DNA of 15,533 nt from positions 1 through 15,533 of the forward strand of contig JACQLN010000025.1 in NCBI GenBank assembly GCA_016204035.1. The letters are read 5' to 3'. The notes below the pieces were generated by a model, which was given only the letters and a program-made list of their open reading frames with translations, searched no databases and was not told the origin of the DNA. Shown in pieces: positions 13,424 through 15,533 of the stretch (its first letter is position 1; every line of letters begins with the position of its first letter). Both the position numbers and the translations under genes were made by a program. This stretch comes from Parcubacteria group bacterium (lineage in GTDB: Bacteria; Patescibacteriota; Minisyncoccia; JACQLN01).

Positions 13424-13466
13424 CCTCCTTGGAAGGGTTTATGACATTTTTTCTACTAATTGACAA
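13424..13466 (-). promoter_or_regulatory. Shine-Dalgarno and possible promoter of the large exported-protein gene
   Basis: AAGGAGG (13424-13430) is a full-strength ribosome site. A possible promoter is TTGTCA (13461-13466), a 17-base spacer and CATAAA (13438-13443) with a TG extension. The -10 is poor, so the promoter part is tentative while the ribosome site is firm. Confidence 0.45.
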
Positions 13467-13510
13467 GGAACTACTCACCAAAAGTTACCACTATAGAAAA
13501 GTTTTGTAAA

Positions 13511-13537
13511 CCCCACCCTTGGCGACCAAGAGTGGGG
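13511..13537. repeat. GC-rich hairpin in the spacer before the pilin gene
   Basis: CCCCAC (13511-13516) pairs with GTGGGG (13532-13537), and CTTGG (13518-13522) with CCAAG (13526-13530), around CGA with one C-A mismatch between the helices. It lies in the divergent spacer between the exported-protein and pilin genes. No T-tract marks it as a clear terminator. Confidence 0.5.
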
Positions 13538-13541
13538 TAAA

Positions 13542-13558
13542 GCCCTGTAGTAGAACTT
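13542..13558. repeat. Partial copy of the inverted-repeat element at 1036
   Basis: GCCCTGTAGTAGAACTT matches 15 of 17 bases of the left end of the element at 1036-1106. I see no matching right half here, so this looks like a truncated or decayed copy. The rest of the spacer up to the pilin gene is AT-rich and has no promoter I can support firmly; TATATC (13622-13627) is a weak -10 candidate. Confidence 0.45.
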
Positions 13559-13637
13559 TGCCGGTTGCTTTGATATTGGAATTTTAAGGAAAAATTAGTA
13601 AAATTAAATCACAAAATCCGTTATATCATCAATAATT

Positions 13638-14171
13638 ATGTCCGAGCCCCAATATAAAATAATCGCGCCAAAACACCGTGGTTTTACGGTTATTGAGCTT
13701 CTAGTGGTTATCGCCGTCATTGGAATTCTATCAAGTATTGTCTTGGTCAGTCTGAATAGTTCAAGAGCAAAAGCTCGAGACGCTCGGAGAGCGTCGGATA
13801 TTAAACAAGTACAGTTAGCTTTGGAATTATTTTTTGATAACAATAATTCTTATCCAGTCGCTTCAGCTTGGTTCGGCGGCCAAGGAAACTGTTGGGGCAC
13901 AATAACCAACAACTATGTTCCGGGCTTGTCTCCCGGCTATGTTTCGGCCCTGCCTTTGGATCCTCGTCCAACAAATTGCGGCTCAGTTTATCTTTACGCG
14001 GGCAACGCGACCAATTATAAGATTATCGCTCATGTTCCCGAAAATTGTGAAAATCCGGCCATGCGTTCCATAAAAGATCCCGCTAGAGACGGGGGCCCGA
14101 ATGGAGGAATTGTAGACGGGAATAGCTGTTGGGCTTGGGCCTTTTACACTCCCGGGGCGGCAACTTGGTGA
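13638..14171 (+). CDS. Type IV pilin / pseudopilin
   Basis: The 177-residue prepilin has a short charged leader ending KHRG, then the class III signal FTVIELLVVIAVIGILSS, so prepilin peptidase should cut after Gly15 and methylate Phe. Glu at +5 of the mature protein is present. The hydrophobic helix continues as VSLNSSRAKARDARRASDIK, the pattern common in Patescibacteria pilins, and a globular C-terminal domain with several cysteines follows. No Shine-Dalgarno precedes the ATG. It is a candidate substrate for the pilB-type ATPase in this window. Its 3' end lies 11 bases from that of the convergent surface-protein gene. Confidence 0.9.
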   Translation: MSEPQYKIIAPKHRGFTVIELLVVIAVIGILSSIVLVSLNSSRAKARDARRASDIKQVQLALELFFDNNNSYPVASAWFGGQGNCWGTITNNYVPGLSPGYVSALPLDPRPTNCGSVYLYAGNATNYKIIAHVPENCENPAMRSIKDPARDGGPNGGIVDGNSCWAWAFYTPGAATW

Positions 14172-14182
14172 TGAGGCGGTAG

Positions 14183-15448
14183 TTAAGGAACCACCGTGAA
14201 CGAAACTTCGTTGCTGGCGCCGTTAGTGTTAATCACAGAAATACCATATACACCGGGCTGAGTTAAATATGCTGGGGCCAGACACGCGGGGTTGGCGTTC
14301 CAACAGGCAAGATAATTACCAGAAGGAACTGTGAAAATAATAGTTTTACCATCAGAAGAATTGAGACTGTAGTTGGGATTATCTTCGCTACCAAGGTTGC
14401 CAAATTTAATTTTATTACCTGTTGAGGTAAAGCTAGCACCGGTAAGAGTAACTTGCGCGCCCACCGCGCCTAAAGACGGAGAAAGAGAAGTAATTTTAGG
14501 CGTTTCGGTAACCGGCTGAGAAACCGGCGAGGTCACCGTGAACGCGGCATCACCTTGATCGTACTGGCTGGTATTTCCCGAATTGGAAATGCTTATAACG
14601 TACTGACCTACCGGGATATCTTTGCCAACTGTCCACGAGAAAGAACCGCTGTTAGGCGCTTTCCTGGCAAGAGTTGTGGAGAAACTAGGAGGAAACGCTA
14701 ATGGGCAAACTTTGTTAATTTCTTCACTCTTGCACGGAATACTCCAACTTGAAAGATTAATATCAACATACGCTATTTGCGCCAGCGCCGATCCCACCGC
14801 AATCGGCTTCGAAGTCCATTGGATGGTTTGATTACTGTCAATCGCCCACTGCTCACCGCCGTTCGGCGAGAGCACTGTAATATTATCCGTCGGCGCTGGT
14901 ATTGGTTTTGGCGGTATTGGCGCGGGAGTAGGGCACGCAATGGACATTTTTGAGCGCGTCTGTGGGCCTACAACACCGTATCCTGTCGCCGCGCTCCCGG
15001 AAGAGACTATACCCTGCTTGGCCTGCCAACGTTGGACGGCCTTTTCGGTAAGCAAACCGTAATGACCCGTTACCAATCCTTCCGGATACACGGTCGAATC
15101 CTCGGCTAACATTTTTTGCAATTTAGTCACCTCTCCTTTTGTATTTGCATCGCTTACACCGCGATATAAAGTTTGCGAGAACACGGGACACTCTGATTTT
15201 TCTGTTGAAATAGAAGTAGGAGTTGGACGGGATGACGGTGCGGTTTCCGACTTGCTTGGAGTGACGCCGCCTAGTTGCTGTTGGAGAACTGTAATCTGTG
15301 CTTTTAATTGTTCAATCTGCGCCTGCAATTGTTGAATTACTTGCTCGTTAGTTTGAGCCAAAACAGGCTCGGCAACCAAGAAGCTAACGCTAAAAACCGT
15401 AGCGGTAGACAGAACCGCTAATACTAATAATTTTATTTGTTTGTTCAT
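14183..15448 (-). CDS. Secreted coiled-coil / peptidoglycan-binding-like / IPT surface protein
   Basis: The 421-residue protein starts with a Sec signal peptide (about 1-31, ending EPVLA). A coiled coil of about 30 residues rich in Q and L (QLQAQIEQLKAQITVLQQQL) and a Ser/Thr/Pro linker follow. Residues about 92-170 resemble a PG_binding_1 domain (GEVTKLQKMLAED, GHYGLLTEKAVQRWQAKQG, GVVGPQTRSKM). Next is a domain opening with ITVLSPNGGEQWAI, like the Kre9-type Ser-Thr-rich family, and last an IPT/TIG domain (ITSLSPSLGAVGAQVTLTG). It probably sits in the cell envelope, held by the peptidoglycan-binding part. A possible promoter overlaps a pentanucleotide repeat. No Shine-Dalgarno is evident. 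Confidence 0.85.
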   Translation of the reverse strand: MNKQIKLLVLAVLSTATVFSVSFLVAEPVLAQTNEQVIQQLQAQIEQLKAQITVLQQQLGGVTPSKSETAPSSRPTPTSISTEKSECPVFSQTLYRGVSDANTKGEVTKLQKMLAEDSTVYPEGLVTGHYGLLTEKAVQRWQAKQGIVSSGSAATGYGVVGPQTRSKMSIACPTPAPIPPKPIPAPTDNITVLSPNGGEQWAIDSNQTIQWTSKPIAVGSALAQIAYVDINLSSWSIPCKSEEINKVCPLAFPPSFSTTLARKAPNSGSFSWTVGKDIPVGQYVISISNSGNTSQYDQGDAAFTVTSPVSQPVTETPKITSLSPSLGAVGAQVTLTGASFTSTGNKIKFGNLGSEDNPNYSLNSSDGKTIIFTVPSGNYLACWNANPACLAPAYLTQPGVYGISVINTNGASNEVSFTVVP

Positions 15449-15482
15449 AATATAGACAATTTTAATTTTATTTGCGACCCCT

Positions 15483-15512
15483 ATTATCCATTAAGAATAC
15501 AATACAATACAA
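15483..15512 (-). promoter_or_regulatory. Possible promoter of the surface-protein gene, -35 inside a tandem repeat
   Basis: On the minus strand -10 GATAAT (15483-15488) has TTGTAT (15507-15512) 18 bases upstream. The TTGTAT is part of the tandem pentanucleotide, so neighbouring copies offer the same -35 at 13 or 23 bases. The leader would be about 27 nt. Confidence 0.4.
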
Positions 15513-15523
15513 TACAATACAAT
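15496..15523. repeat. (AATAC) pentanucleotide microsatellite
   Basis: Five perfect AATAC units (15496-15520) followed by a partial AAT lie 48 bases upstream of the surface-protein ATG. Such tracts gain and lose units by replication slippage. Confidence 0.9.
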
Positions 15524-15533
15524 CTTTCTCTTA

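Noticed and set aside
13419..13481. Longer start for the large exported protein
   Set aside because: It lacks a ribosome site and would bury the signal peptide; the ATG at 13416-13418 has AAGGAGG at ideal spacing.
15496..15523. Start of a CRISPR array
   Set aside because: The units are five bases with no spacers; this is a microsatellite.

Overview
The window looks like a piece of a Candidate Phyla Radiation (Patescibacteria, probably Parcubacteria-like) genome. The reasons are indirect. The housekeeping proteins are compact and lysine-rich, DNA polymerase I has lost its proofreading module, most genes have no Shine-Dalgarno sequence, and a type IV pilus ATPase, a GFTxIE pilin and a coiled-coil/peptidoglycan-binding/IPT surface protein occur together. 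No rRNA, tRNA or CRISPR array is present, so the phylum is an inference.

Layout. At 1-27 a minus-strand gene enters the window at its start codon, with a good promoter and a foldable leader. At 205-922 lies an overlapping minus-strand pair, a small helical protein and a nucleotidyltransferase-fold protein that resembles a toxin-antitoxin module. An inverted-repeat element (1036-1106) separates it from plus-strand rpsT, whose 3' end overlaps the convergent holA. Leftward genes then run from 6595 down to 1377: tsaE (tRNA t6A modification), polA, a RelE/ParE-type toxin-antitoxin cassette with its own promoter/operator, mutM and holA. At 6688-7317 is a GC-rich probable lipoprotein gene with textbook promoter, Shine-Dalgarno and terminator. 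It is divergent from a pilB/gspE-type ATPase gene (7424-9094). The 427-base gap before ruvB (9522-10529) holds a strong minus-strand promoter followed by an RNA with a closing stem of about 21 bp. From 10671 to 13418 is a second GC-rich minus-strand gene, for a 915-residue secreted protein with ASH-like repeats, a PKD-like domain and a dockerin-like C-terminus. The right end carries a type IV pilin gene convergent with a surface protein gene that has a pentanucleotide repeat in its promoter region.

How the parts fit. tsaE, polA, mutM, holA, ruvB and rpsT are core replication, repair and translation genes. pilB, the pilin and the two large exported proteins form the cell-surface side. Two kinds of expression signal coexist. 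Four genes have an extended -10 motif ending only 6-7 bases before the ATG, which predicts leaderless mRNA. Three genes (1-27, 6688-7317, 10671-13418) have AAGGAG-type ribosome sites, and the first two also have clear -35/-10 promoters. The most interesting item is the putative structured RNA at 9175-9358, which I could not match to a known class.
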